Below, piece by piece: positions 22,351-34,832 of a DNA stretch of 64,000 nt; position 1 is the first letter of the stretch; each line of letters starts with the position of its first letter. The translations under genes were made by a program, and so were the position numbers. This DNA comes from Hordeum vulgare subsp. vulgare (lineage: Eukaryota; Streptophyta; Magnoliopsida; Poales; Poaceae). Below the pieces are notes generated by a model that worked only from the letters and a program-made list of their open reading frames with translations, ran no database searches and was not told the origin of the DNA. The DNA is taken from contig NC_058522.1 of the NCBI RefSeq assembly GCF_904849725.1, forward strand, positions 436,137,529-436,201,528, given 5' to 3'.

Positions 22351-23141
22351 TTCTATCTTTGAAAATTTCTGAATTTTTTAGTGATTCTAAGGAAAAGTGA
22401 ATAAGGCTCAACTAAACTCGTAGCAACTACTCCCACAAGTGCCTAGAGGTCATATTACGCATCAAAACTACTTGGGACCAGCTAAAATCAGCATGCAAAG
22501 CTCAAGAACATGGTCACCAAGGCAACAAAAATACGCGGAGTCTAAGGCACTAGAGCAAAAACTAATTGGACCAATGGAGGAGTCACTTACCAAGGAGCAA
22601 TTTCCCCAAAACAGTTCGGAGAATGGTGATTTGAGCAAAGAGATCGAAAATCCCAGCAAGAGGAGCAAGAACACGGGTTTGAGCTACGAAACGATTTTTT
22701 TCTGGAGGTAGGAGAAGCAGATAAGAGCAAGAATGAGTGGAGGGGGTGCCTGTGGGCCCCACAAGCCTGGATGGCGCGGCCAGGGGGATGCCCGCGCCCC
22801 AAGGGCTTGTGGCCCATTGGTGCAGCCCCCAGACAAGCTCTTTGTCTTAGAATTTTTCAAAAAATCTAGAAAAAATCATACCTGATTTTCAGGACGTTCG
22901 GAGAACTTTTATTTTCGGGGTACTTTTCTACCAAACGGTAAAACAGAAAACGGGGAAAACTAAACTAAATCTATCATTTTTCTTTTAAGCAACCGAAGGT
23001 GAAAACTTCGAACAGAGGTTTGTGACTCCTCAATTCATCCATCTCATGGTCATCGAAAGAAATCCGTCAGTGAGGTTGATCAAGCCTCCTCGACAAACCT
23101 TTTCGAATCGCAAAAGATAATGGAGAATTTTCGAATAGCCA
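22351..23141 (-). other. Spacer where pol would be expected
   Basis: Only about 0.8 kb separates protease from the Athila-type ORF; an autonomous element would have RT, RNase H and integrase here. No such motif is visible on either strand. The stretch 22740-22925 resembles LTR sequence at about 19030-19195 (see that entry). Confidence 0.65.
22740..22925 (-). repeat. LTR-like fragment inside the internal region
   Basis: GTGGGCCCCACAAGCC, a GC-rich tract, GGGCTTGTGGCCCA, then ATTTTTC...TTTTCAGG...GAGAACTTTTATTT follow in the same order and orientation as in the 3' LTR at about 19030-19195, with many substitutions. It suggests a captured or recombined piece of LTR U3 within the internal domain. 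Confidence 0.55.
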
Positions 23142-25255
23142 CTAGGTCACCTCAATGGGGATGTGTATCTCCCCAACAAGCAAATCATACTTCATTTTGA
23201 CATGAGGTATAGGGCATTCAAAGCTCCCAATAAGAATCGATGAAGTTTTTTCGATAGCATTGATGCAATGTACTCGATATTGTTTCTTCGGAAAGTGCAC
23301 CGTATGCTCATTACCGTTGACATGGAAAGTGACATTGCCTTTGTTGCAGTCTATAACAGCCCCTGCAGTGTTTAAAAAGGGTCTTCCGAGGATGACCGTC
23401 ATGGCATCGTCCTCGGGAATATCCAAGATAACAAAGTGTGTTAAGATAGTGACATTGGCAACCACAACAGGGACATCCTCGCAAATGCCGATAGGGAAAG
23501 CAGTTGATTTGTCGGCCATTTGCAGAGAGTTTTCAGTGGGTGTCAACTTATCCAGTTCAAGTCTACGATAAAGAGAGAGAGGCATAACACTAACACCGGC
23601 TCCAAGGTCGCATAAAGCAGTTCTAACGTAGTTTCCTTTAATGGAGCAAGGTATAGTGGGCACACCGGGATCACCTAGTTTCTTAGGAGTTCCACCCTTG
23701 AAGGTATAGTTAGCAAGTATGGTGGAAATCTCAACCTCAGGTATCCTTCTCTTATTAGTCACAATATCCTTCATGTACTTAGCATACAGAGACATTTTAA
23801 GCATATATGTCAAACGCATTTGCAGAAAGACAGGTCTGATCATTTCAACGAATCTCTCAAAATCCTCATCATCCTTTTTGTTGGATGGTTTTGGAGGAAA
23901 GGGCATGGGTTTCTGAACCCATGGTTCCCTTTCATTACCTTGCTTCCTAGCAGTGAAGTCATTCTTATCGTATCTCTTATTCTTAGGCTATGGGTTATCA
24001 AGATCAACAGGTTCAATCTCCACATCCTTATCATTGCTAGGTTGAGCATCAACATGAACATCACTATTGATATCATCAGTAGGCTCATGTTCATCACCAG
24101 ATTGTGTTTCAACATCAGAAACAGAGGCATCGTTTGGACTCTCAGGTGTAGCAGCAACAGGGTTGCTAGTGTGCAAGTTCCTATCATCTTTCTTCTTCTT
24201 TCTAGGATGACTAGGTGCATCAGTGCTAACTCCTTGAGAATCTTGTTCAATTCTCTTCAGATGGCCCTCGGGATACAAAGGTTCCTGGGTCATTCTACCG
24301 CCTCTAGTAACGACTCTAACGGAATTGTCATTCAACTCATTAAGCAAGTCATTCTGAGCTTTAAGTACTTGTTCAACCTGAGTAGTAACCATAGGGGCAT
24401 GCATACTCAGAAGCTTAAGATCATTGACATTTCTGTCGACACAAGCACTTAAATGACTAAGCATACGAGCATTATGTTCCAATTGTCTGTTAACATAATC
24501 ATTGAAACTTTGTTGTTTGACAACAAAGTTATCAAATTCATCCAGGCATAGGCTAGCAGGTTTATCAAAAGGAATATCACTCTCATCAAACCTACGCAGA
24601 GAATTTACTTCTACTACCTGTATTGGGTTATCAAGACCATGGATCTCTTCGATAGGTGGTAGATTTTTGACATCTTCAGATTTAATGCCTTTCTCTCGCA
24701 TAGATTTCTTGGCTTCTTGCATATCTTTAGGACTAAGGAATAGAATACCTCTTTTCTTTGGAGTTGGCTTATGAGGTGGTTCGGGAATAGTCCAAGCATT
24801 CTCATTGCACAAGATGTTATTTAGTAGAATCTCAGCTTGTTCTACAGTTCGTTCCCTAAAAACACAACCGGCACAACTATCTAGGTGGTCTTTGGAAGCA
24901 TCGGTAAGTCCATTATAGAATATATCAAGTATTTCATTCTTCTCAAGAGGGTGATCAGGCAAAGTATCCAGTAGCTGGACGAGCCTCCCCCAAGCTTGTG
25001 GGAGACTCTCTTCCTCAGCTTGAGCAAAGTTGTATATTTCCTGCAAGGCAGCTTACTTCTTATGGGCAGGGAAATATTTTTCAGAGAAGTATTAGACCAT
25101 ATCCTGGGGGCTACGCACACAACCAGGCGAAAGAGAAGTGAACCAAGTCTTAGCATCATCCTTTAGCGAGAAAGAAACAGCTTGAGGATATAGTAGTGGC
25201 GGATCTTTTCCTCACTAGTGAATAGGGTGGCTATATCGTGCAGTTTGGTAAGATG
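23142..25255 (-). pseudogene. gag-protease of the Athila-like element, C-terminal section
   Basis: The gag middle starts right of 25046 with the LTKLHDIATLF-type tract and continues through NFAQAEEESLPQAWGRL and LPDHPLEKNEILDIFY to a Lys- and Asp-rich tail. Protease follows in the same frame: NYTFKGGTPKKLGDPG, then the active site CDLGAGVSVMP (DLGA instead of DTG, usual for Athila relatives) and ILGRPFLNTAGAVIDC. In-frame stops occur at 25092-25094 (TAA), 25053-25055 (TAA) and 23986-23988 (TAG), so it is dead. The Copia insertion at 25256 separates it from its N-terminus at 34184-34699. Confidence 0.88.
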
Positions 25256-27075
25256 TGTTGGGGAACGTCGCATGGGAAACAAAAAAATTCCTACGAGCAC
25301 GAAGACCTATCATGGTGATGTCCATCTACGAGAGGGGATGAGTGATCTACGTACCCTTGTAGACCGTACAGTAGAAGCATTAGTGAACGCGGTTGATGTA
25401 GTGGAACGTCCTCACGTCCCTCGATCCGCCCCGCGAACAATCCCGCGATCAGTCCCACGATCTAGTACCGAACGGACGGAACCTCCGCGTTCAGCACACG
25501 TACAGCTCGACGATGATCTCGGCCTTCTTGATCCAGCAAGAGAGACGGAGAGGTAGAAGAGTTCTCCGGCAGCGTGACGGCGCTCCGGAGGTTGGTGATG
25601 ACCTTGTCTCAGCAGGGTTCCGCCCGAGCTCCGCAGAAACGCGATCTAGAGGAAAAACCGTGGAGGTATGTGGTCGGGCTGCCGTGGAAAAGTCGTCTCA
25701 AATCAGCCCTAAAACCTCCGTGTATATAGGTGGGAGGGAGGGGACCTTGCCTTGGGGCTCAAGGAGCCCCAAGGGGGTCAGCCAAGCCAAGGGGGGAAGG
25801 TCTCCCCCCCAAACCGAGTTGGACTTGGTTTGGTGGGTGGGAGTCCTTCCTTCCCTTCCCACCTCCTCTTTTTTTTTCTCTTTAATTTTCTTTCCTAGGC
25901 GCATAGGGCCCTTTTGGGCTGTCCCACCAGCCCACTAAGGGCTGGTGCGCCACCCTCAAGGCCTATGGGCTTCCCCGGGGTGGGTTGCCCCCCCCCCCCG
26001 GTGAACTCCCGGAACCCATTTGTCATTCCCGGTACATTCCCGGTAACTCCGAAAACCTTCCGGTAATCAAATGAGGTCATCCTATATATCAATCTTCGTT
26101 TTCGGACCATTCCGGAAACCCTCGTAACGTCCGTGATCTCATCCGGGACTCCGAACAACACTCGGTAACCAACCATATAACTCAAATACGCATAAAACAA
26201 CGTCGAACCTTAAGTGTGCAGACCCTGCGGGTTCGAGAACTATGTAGACATGACCCGAGGGACTCCTCGGTCAATATCCAACAGCGGGACCTGGATGCCC
26301 ATATTGGATCCTACATATTCTACGAAGATCTTCATCGTTTGAACCTCAGTGCCAAGGATTCATATAATCCCGTATGTCATTCCCTTTGTCCTTCGGTATG
26401 TTACTTGCCCGAGATTCGATCGTCACTATCCGCATACCTATTTCAATCTCGTTTATTGGCAAGTCTCTTTACTCGTTCCGTAATACAAGATCCCGCAACT
26501 TACACTAAGTCACATTGCTTGCAAGGCTTGTGTGTGATGTTGTATTACCGAGTGGGCCCCGAGATACCTCTCCGTCACACGGAGTGACAAATCCCAGTCT
26601 TGATCCATACCAACTCAACTAACACCTTCGGAGATACCTGTAGAGCATCTTTATAGTCACCCAGTTACGTTGCGACGTTTGATACACACAAAGCATTCCT
26701 CCGGTGTCAGTGAGTTATATGATCTCATGGTCATAGGAACAAATACTTGACACGCAGAAAACAGTAGCAACAAAATGACACGATCAACATGCTACGTATA
26801 TTAGTTTGGGTCTAGTCCATCACGTGATTCTCCTAATGACGTGATCCAGTTATCAAGCAACAACACCTTGTTCATAATCAGAAGACACTGACTATCTTTG
26901 ATCAACTGGCTAGCCAACTAGAGGCTTGCTAGGGACGGTGTTTTGTCTATGTATCCACACATGTAAATGAGTCTTCATTCAATACAATTATAGCATGGAT
27001 AATAAATGATTATCTTGATACAGGAATTATAATAATAACTATATTTATTATTGCCTCTAGGGCATAATTCCAACA
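25256..27075 (-). repeat. 3' LTR of Copia copy 1
   Basis: It is 1820 bases, ending TGTTGGGGAACG at 25256 on the plus strand and starting GGCATAATTCCAACA at 27075. A TATA-like TGTATATA lies near 25731. A poly-C run near 25990 has a different length in each of the four related LTRs of the window. Confidence 0.95.
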
Positions 27076-27090
27076 GTCTCCCACTTGCAC
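27076..27090 (-). other. Polypurine tract of Copia copy 1
   Basis: The minus strand reads GTGCAAGTGGGAGAC directly before the 3' LTR start, as in BARE-type elements and identical to copy 2. Confidence 0.85.
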
Positions 27091-27127
27091 TAGAGTCAAT
27101 AATCCAGCCCTCACATCATCATGTGAA

Positions 27128-30100
27128 TTACATTGTAATAAATCTAACACCCATACAGTTCTGGTGTTGATCATGCTTTGCCCGTGGAACAGGCTTAGTC
27201 AGCGGGTCTGTTACATTCAGATCCGTGTGCACTTTGCATATATTCACGTTCTCCTCTTCGACGTAGTCACGGATGAGGTTGAAGCATCGTTTGATGTGTC
27301 TGGTCTTCTTGTGAAACCGTGGTTCCTTTGCTAAGGCAATGGCACCCGTGTTGTCACAGAACAAGGTTATTGGATCCAGTGCGCTTGGCACCACTCCAAG
27401 ATCCGTCATGAATTGCTTCATCCAGACACCCTCCTTAGCTGCCTCCGAGGCAGCCATGTATTCTGCTTCACATGTAGAATCTGCTATGACGCTTTGCTTG
27501 GAACTGCACCAGCTTACCGCACCCCCATTAAGAATAAATATGTATCCGGTTTGCGACTTAGAGTCGTCCGGATCTGTGTCAAAGCTTGCATCAACGTAAC
27601 CTTTTACGGCGAGCTCTTCGTCACCTCCATACACGAGAAACATCTCCTTAGTCCTTTTCAGGTACTTCAGGATATTCTTGACCGCTGTCCAGTGATCCAC
27701 TCCTGGATTACTCTGGAACCTACCTGTCATGCTTATGGCCAGGCTAACATCCGGTCTAGTGCACAACATTGCATACATGATAGAACCTATGGCTGAAGCA
27801 TAGGGGACGGAGCGCATATGCTCTCTATCTTCATCAGTTGCTGGGCACTGAGTCTTACTCAATCTCGTACCTTGTAAAACTGGCAAGAACCCCTTCTTGG
27901 ACTGTTCCATTTTGAACCTCTTCAAAACTTTATCAAGGTATGTGCTTTGTGAAAGTCCTATCAGGCGTTTTGATCTATCCCTGTAGATCTTAATGCCTAG
28001 AATGTAAGCAGCTTCTCCTAGGTCCTTCATAGAGAAACTTTTATTCAAGTAACCCTTTATGCTCCCCAAAAGCTCTACGTTGTTTCCAATCAGCAATATG
28101 TCATCCACATATAATATTAGAAACGCCACAGAGCTCCCACTCACTTTCTTGTAAATACAAGATTCTCCAACCACTTGTATAAACCCAAAGGCTTTGATCA
28201 CCTCATCAAAGCGTTTGTTCCAACTCCGAGATGCCTGCACCAGTCCATAAATGGATTGCTGGAGCTTGCACACCTTGTTAGCATTCTTAGGATCGACAAA
28301 ACCTTTAGGTTGCATCATATACAATTCTTCCTTAAGGAAACCGTTAAGGAACGCCGTTTTGACATCCATCTGCCAGATTTCATAATCAAAAAATGCAGCT
28401 ATTGCTAACATGATTCTGACGGACTTAAGCATTGCTACGGGTGAGAATGTCTCATCGTAGTCAATTCCTTGAACTTGCAAAAAACCCTTTGCCACAAGTC
28501 GAGCTTTATAAACGGTCACATTGCCGTCAGCGTCCGTCTTCTTCTTGAAGATCCATTTGTTCTGAATAGCCTTGCGGCCCTCAGGTAATACCTCCAAAGT
28601 CCACACTTTGTTCTCATACATGGATCCTATCTCGGACTCCATGGCTTCTAGCCATTTGTTGGAATCTGGGCCCACCATTGCTTCTTCATAATTTGCAGGT
28701 TCATTGTTGTCTAACAACAAGATTGTTCAGACGGGATTACCGTACCACTCTGGAGCAGTATGTGGTCTCGTCGACCTGCGTGGTTCGACAGAAACTTGAA
28801 CTGGAGTTTCATGATCATCATCATTAACTTCCTCCTCAACCGGCGTCGCAATGACAGAGGTTTCCCCTTGCCCTGCGCCACCATCTAGAGGGATGAGAGG
28901 TTCGACAACCTCGTCAAGTTCTATCTTCCTCCCACTCAATTCTCTCGAGAGAACCTCCTTCTCGAGAAAAGCTCCGTTTTTAGCAACAAACACTTTGCCC
29001 TCGGATTTGAGATAGAAGGTGTACCCAACTGTCTCTTTTGGGTAACCTATGAAGATGCACTTTTCCGCTTTGGGTTCCAGCTTTTCAGGCTGAAGCTTTT
29101 TGACATAAGCATCACATCCCCAAACTTTAAGAAACGACAACTTTGGCCTTTTGCCATACCACAATTCATATGGTGTCATCTCAACGGATTTTGATGGTGC
29201 CCTATTTAAAGTGAATGCAGCTGTTTCTAATGCATAACCCCAAAACGATAACGGCAAATCGGTAAGAGACATCATAGATTGCACCTTCTCTAATAAAGTA
29301 CGATTACGACGTTCGGACACACCATTACGCTGTGGTGTTCCAGGCGGTGTCAATTGTGAAACAATTCCACATTGTCTTAAGTGAGCACCAAACTCGAAAC
29401 TCAGATATTCACCCCCACGATCAGACCGCAGGAACTTGATCTTCTTGTTACGATGATTTTCAACTTCACTCTGAAATTGCTTGAACTTTTCAAATGTTTC
29501 AGACTTGTGCTTCATTAAGTAGACATAACCATATCTACTCAAATCGTCAGTGAAGGTGAGAAAATAACGATATCCGCCGCGTGCCTCTACGCTCATCGGA
29601 CCACACACATCGGTATGTATGATTTCCAACAAGTCATTTGCACGCTCCATTGTTCCGGAGAACGGAGTTTTAGTCATCTTGCCCATGAGGCATGGTTCGC
29701 ACGTGTCAAGTGAATCAAAGTCAAGTGACTCCAAAAGTCCATCGGCATGGAGTTTCTTCATGCGCTTTACACCAATATGACCTAAGCGGCAGTGCCACAA
29801 AAATATGGCGCTATCATTGTTAACACTAACTCTTTTGGTCTCAATGTTATGTATGTGTGTATCGCTATCAAGATTCAATATGAACAATCTTCTCACATTG
29901 GGTGCATGGCCATAAAAGATGTTACTCATAGAAATAGAACAACCATTATTCTCTGACTTAAAAGAGTAACCGTCTCGCAACAAACAAGATCCAGATATAA
30001 TATTCATGCTCAACGCAGGCACTAAATAACAATGATTTAAGTTCATCACTAATCCTGACGGTAACTGAAGTGAAACTGTGCCGACGGCGATTGCATCAAC

Positions 30101-31109
30101 CTTGGAACCATTTCCTACGCGCATCGTCACTTTATCTTTGGCCAGCCTTCGTCTTTTCCGCAGTTCCTGTTTCGAGTTGCAAATATGAGCAACAGAACCG
30201 GTATCGAATAACCAGGCACTACTACGAGAGCCGGTTAAGTACACATCAATAACATGTATATCAAATATACCTGATTTTTCTTTGGCCGCCTTCTTATCTG
30301 CCAGATACTTGGGGCAATTGCGCTTCCAGTGGCCCATACCCTTGCAATAGTAAAAACTCTATTTCAGGCTTAGGTCCAGCTTTGGGTTTCTTCGTCGGAT
30401 TAGCAACAGGCTTGCCGCTCTTCTTTGAATTACCCTTATTGCCTTTGCCGTTTCTCTTGAAACTAGTGGTCTTATTCACCATCAACACTTGATGCTCTTT
30501 ACGGAGTTCAGACTCTGCGACTTTCAGCATCGCAAACAACTCGCCGGGAGATTTGTTCATCCCTTGCATGTTGTAGTTCAACACAAAGCCTTTATAGCTT
30601 GGCGGCAGTGATTGAAGGATTCTGTCAGTGATAGCTTCTTGCGGGAGTTCAATCCCCAGCTCAGCTAGACGGTTTGAGTACCCAGACATTTTGAGCACAT
30701 GTTCACTGACAGACGAGTTCTCCTCCATCTTGCAAGCATAGAATTCATCGGAGGTCTCATACCTCTCGATCCGGGCGTTCTTCTGAAAGATAAACTTCAA
30801 CTCCTGGAACATCTCAAATGCTCCATGACGCTCAAAGCGACGTCGAAGTCCCGGTTCTAAGCCATACAAGACTGCACATTGAACTAATGAGTAGTCCTCC
30901 TTACGCGCTAACCAAGCGTTCCTAACATCTTGATCAGCCGTAGCGGGTGGTTCATCTCCTAGCGCAGCATTAAGGACATAATCCTTCTTCCCAGCTTGTA
31001 AGATTAGCTTAAGATTACGAGCGCAGTCTACAAAGTTGCTTCCATCATCTTTCAACTTAGCTTTCTCTAGGAACGTATTAAAATTCAGGGTGACTGACGC
31101 GTGAGCCAT
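27128..31109 (-). pseudogene. gag-pol of Copia copy 1, broken
   Basis: Gag starts at 31109 with MAHASVTLNFNTFLEKAKL. The first frame (31109-30294) carries gag to just before the zinc knuckle, where one extra base near 30340-30350 shifts the frame so the knuckle Cys residues are lost from it. The second frame (30337-28727) holds the rest of the knuckle, protease FDTGSVAHIC, integrase H-H-C-C and D,D35E. A TGA at about 28731 stops translation after EWYGNPV. The third frame (28720-27128) holds RT with YVDDILLIG and RNase H ending VRFITM. No other lesion is obvious. By comparison copy 2 lacks both of these breaks. Confidence 0.95.
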
Positions 31110-32350
31110 GATCTACAACACAAATATATTCAAAGTGGGCTTAGACTATGTTCAAGATAATTAGAGTTTAACTTAATCAAATTATACGCTAAACTCCCAC
31201 TCAAAAAGTACATCTCTCCAGTCATTTGAGTGGTTCATGATCCACTTACACTAGCTCAAGTCCGATCATCACGTGAGTTGAGTATAGTTTCAGTGGTAAG
31301 CATCCCTATGCTAATCATATCATCTATATGATTCATGACCGACCTTTCGGTCTCATGTGTTCCGAGGCCATGTCTGCACATGCTAGGCTCGTCAAGCTTA
31401 ACCCGAGTGTTCCGCGTGCGCAACTGTTTTGCACCCGTTGTATGTGAACGTTGAGTCTATCACACCCGATCATCACGTGGTGTCTCGAAACGACGAACTG
31501 TAGCAACGGTGCACAGTCGGGGAGAACACAATTTCGTCTTGAAATTTTAGTGAGAGATCACCTCATAATTCTACCGTCGTTCTAAGCAAAATAAGGTGCA
31601 TAAAAGGATTAACATCACATGCAATTCATAAGTGACATGATATGGCCATCATCATGTGCTCCTTGATCTCCATCACCAAAGCACCGGCACGATCTTCTTG
31701 TCACCGGCGCCGCACCATGATCTCCATCAACGTGTCACCATCGGGGTTGTCGTGCTACTCATGCTATTACCACTAAAGCTACATCCTAGCAAAATAGTAA
31801 ACGCATCTGCAAGCACAAATGTTAGTATAAAGACAACCCTATGGCTCCTGCCGGTTGCCGTACCATCGACGTGCAAGTCGATATTAACTATTACAACATG
31901 ATCATCTCATACATCCAATATATCACATCACATCGTTGGCCATATCACATCACAAGCATACCCTGCAAAAACAAGTTAGACGTCCTCTAATTTTGTTGAT
32001 GCATGTTTTACGTGGTGACCACGGGTATCTAGTAGGATCGCATCTTACTTACGCAAACACCACAACGGAGATATATGAGTTGCTATTTAAACTCATCCAA
32101 GGACCTCCTCGGTCAAATCCGATTCAACTAAAGTTGGAGAAACCGACACTTGCCAGTCATCTTTGAGCAACGGGGTTACTCGTAGCGATGAAACCAGTCT
32201 CTCGTAAGCGTACGAGTAATGTCGGTCCAAGCCGCTTCAATCCAACAATACCGCGGAATCAAGAAAATACTAAGGAGGGAAGCAAAATGCACATCACCGC
32301 CCACAAAAACTTTTGTGTTCTACTCGAGAAGATATCTACGCATGAACCTA
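31110..32350 (-). other. Untranslated leader of Copia copy 1
   Basis: About 1.2 kb lies between primer site and gag ATG with no supported ORF. The matching leader in copy 2 is nearly identical. BARE-type leaders are this long and are thought to carry packaging and dimerisation signals; nothing in the sequence lets me place them. Confidence 0.75.
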
Positions 32351-32363
32351 GCTCATGATGCCA
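32351..32363 (-). other. Primer-binding site of Copia copy 1
   Basis: The minus strand reads TGGCATCATGAGC one base after the LTR end. It resembles TGGTATCAGAGC, the complement of the initiator Met-tRNA 3' end, with one substitution and one extra T. Confidence 0.7.
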
Positions 32364-32364
32364 C

Positions 32365-34178
32365 TGATGGGGAACGTGCATGGGAAACAAAAAATTTCCT
32401 ACGCGCACGAAGACCTATCATGGTGATGTCCATCTACGAGAGGGGATGAGTGATCTACGTACCCTTGTAGACCGTACATCAGAAGCGTTAGTGAACGCAG
32501 TTGATGTAGTGGAACGTCCTCACGTCCCTCGATCCGCCCCGCGAACAATCCCGCGATCAGTCCCACAATCTAGTACCGAACGGACGGCACCTCCGCGTTC
32601 AGCACACGTACAGCTCGACGATGATCTCCGCCTTCTTGATCCAGCAAGAGAGACGGAGAGTTAGAAGAGTTCTCCGGCAGCGTGATGGCGCTCCGGATGT
32701 TGGTGATGACCTTGTCTCAGCAGGGCTCCGCCCGAGCTCCGCAGAAACGCAATCTAGAGGAAAAACCGTGGAGGTATGTGGTCGGGCTGCCATGGAAAAG
32801 TCGTCTCAAATCAGCCCTAAAACCTCCGTATATATAGGTGGGAGGGAGGGGACCTTGCCTTGGGGCTCAAGGAGCCCCAAGGGGGTCGGCCGAGCCAAGG
32901 GGGGGAAGGTCTCCCCCCCAAACCGAGTTGGACTTGGTTTGGTGGGTGGGAGTCCTTCCTTCCCTTCCCACCTCCTCTTTTTTTCTCTTTGATTTTCTTT
33001 CCTAGGCACATAGGGCCCTTTTGGGCTGTCCCACCAGCCCACTAAGGGCTGGTGTGCCACCCTCAAGGCCTATGGGCTTCCCCGGGGTGGGTTGCCCCCC
33101 CCGGTGAACTCCCGGAACCCATTCGTCATTCCCGGTAAATTCCCGGTAACTCCGAAAACCTTGCGGTAATCAAATGAGGTCATCCTATATATCAATCTTC
33201 GTTTCCGGACCATTCCGTAAAACCTCGTGACGTCCATGATCTCATCCGGGACTCCGAACAACATTCGGTAACCAACCATATAACTCTAATACGCATAAAA
33301 CAACGTCGAACCTTAAGTGTGCAGACCCTGCGGGTTCGAGAACTATGTAGACATGACCCGAGGGACTCCTCGGTCAATATCCAACAGCGGGACCTGGATG
33401 CCCATATTGGATCCTACATATTCTACGAAGATCTTCATCGTTTGAACCTCAGTGCCAAGGATTCATATAATCTCGTATGTCATTCCCTTTGTCCTTCGGT
33501 ATGTTACTTGCCCGAGATTCGATCGTCAGTATCCGCATACCTATTTCAATCTCGTTTATCGGCAAGTCTCTTTACTCGTTCCGTAATACAAGATCCCGCA
33601 ACTTACACTAAGTCACATTGCTTGCAAGGCTTGTGTGTGATGTTTTATTACCGAGTGGGCCCCGAGACACCTCTCCGTCACACGGAGTGAAAAATCCCAG
33701 TCTTGATCCATACCAACTCAACTAACACCTTCGGAGATACCTGTAGAGCATCTTTATAGTCACCCAGTTACGTTGCGACGTTTGATACACACAAAGCATT
33801 CCTCCGGTGTCAGTGAGTTATATGATCTCATGGTCATAGGAACAAATACTTGACACGCAGAAAACAGTAGCAACAAAATGACACGATCAACATGCTACGT
33901 ATATTTGTTTGGGTATAGTCCATCACGTGATTCTCCTAATGACGTGATCCAGTTATCAAGCAACAACACCTTGTTCATAATCAGAAGACACGGACTATCT
34001 TTGATCAACTGGCTAGCCAACTTGAGGCTTGCTAGGGACGGTGTTTTGTCTATGTATCCACACATGTAAATGAGTCTTCATTCAATACAATTATAGCTTG
34101 GATAATAAACGATTATCTTGATACAGGAATTATAATAATAACTATATTTATTATTGCCTCTAGGGCATAATTCCAACA
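32365..34178 (-). repeat. 5' LTR of Copia copy 1
   Basis: It is 1814 bases. The inner terminus is mutated: TGATGGGG instead of TGTTGGGG on the plus strand. By eye it differs from its partner LTR by a few percent. A TATATATA sits at 32829-32836, read from the minus strand as the likely promoter. Confidence 0.95.
32829..32836 (-). promoter_or_regulatory. TATA box in the 5' LTR of Copia copy 1
   Basis: TATATATA lies near the middle of the LTR, upstream (in the element's direction) of sequence that would be R and U5. The same motif is at matching positions in both LTRs of copy 2. Confidence 0.45.
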
Positions 34179-34699
34179 AGATGGGCTACAACCGTTTCAG
34201 ACTCATAACCGTGAAAAGGATCAGATTCGACTAAAGTGATTAACTCAGGGTCGACAAAGAATTCATAATCCTTATCGGTCACAAAGATAGGCGAAGTAGC
34301 AAACTTCGGGTCATATTTCATCCTAGCGTTCAGAGATTTTTCTTTCCACTTGAGTAGTAGTTTCTCAACATCATAGCTATCCTTACATGCAAGAAAGTCC
34401 TCAACTATCTCTCCCTCCATAACATAGCGTTCAGGCATAATAGGCAATTCAGGCATAGTAGCAGGTTCTACTTCAATAGTATCAGCAGTTTCAGAAGTAT
34501 CATCACATCTAGCAGCAACTCTAGCAATTTGTGCATCAAGGAATGCACCTAGTGGCAAAGCAGTATCAAGCATAGCGTCATCAGGCAAAGCAGTATCAAG
34601 CATGGCATCATCAGGCAAAGTAGTATCAAGCATAGAATCATCAAGCACAGGCGACATATCAAGATTTCTAGCAGGAGGTGATGTCGCAAACTTACTCAT
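34179..34699 (-). pseudogene. gag N-terminal section of the Athila-like element
   Basis: The ATG at 34697-34699 starts MSKFATSPPARNLDMSP; I prefer it to the in-frame ATG at 34861, which lies in the LTR, so translation from there would read through the primer site. Residues from about 17 hold a tandem acidic repeat, LDDSMLDTTLP, then DDAMLDTALP twice. A tract VEKLLLKWKEKSLNARMKYDPKFATSPIFV-type follows. The frame runs into the Copia copy 1 insertion at 34178 and resumes at 25255. The first five bases are the target duplication. Confidence 0.8.
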
Positions 34700-34804
34700 A
34701 ACTGAAGGTGAATCAAGTGCAGAGCTAGATGGAAGTTCCTTACCTGTCCTCGTAGTGGAAGGAAGACGTAAATCCCAAGTGACTAAGAGAATATAGTTGT
34801 GCTT

Positions 34805-34821
34805 CCCCGGCAACGGCGCCA
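34805..34821 (-). other. tRNA-Asp-type primer-binding site of the Athila-like element
   Basis: The plus strand reads CCCCGGCAACGGCGCCA, which is the 3' end of plant tRNA-Asp including CCA. The minus strand is therefore the binding site. It lies 11 bases inside the LTR edge at 34833, a normal position. Confidence 0.8.
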
Positions 34822-34832
34822 GAAAAATGTCT

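Larger units (their letters stand above)
25256..34178 (-). mobile_element. BARE-1/WIS/Angela-type Copia, copy 1, full length
   Basis: Two 1.8 kb LTRs (25256-27075 and 32365-34178) flank gag-pol on the minus strand. The target duplication AGATG is perfect (25251-25255 and 34179-34183), and the host gag frame is continuous across the site once one duplication copy is discounted. LTRs read TGTTGGAATTATGCCC...CCCCAACA on the minus strand, the signature of the BARE-1/WIS/Angela group. Total length 8923 bases is normal for the family. It is inserted in the Athila-like gag. Confidence 0.97.

Noticed and set aside
25985..26001. Poly-C run in Copia LTRs as a regulatory signal
   Set aside because: Its length varies among the four related LTRs, which fits slippage or sequencing uncertainty.
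27339..28408. Plus-strand ORFs across Copia copy 1, and matching ones at 37880-38949 in copy 2
   Set aside because: They are antisense shadows of the RT/RNase H frame.
30070..30252. Plus-strand ORF opposite the Copia protease region, also at 40611-40793
   Set aside because: It is an antisense shadow of pol, conserved only because the sense strand is.
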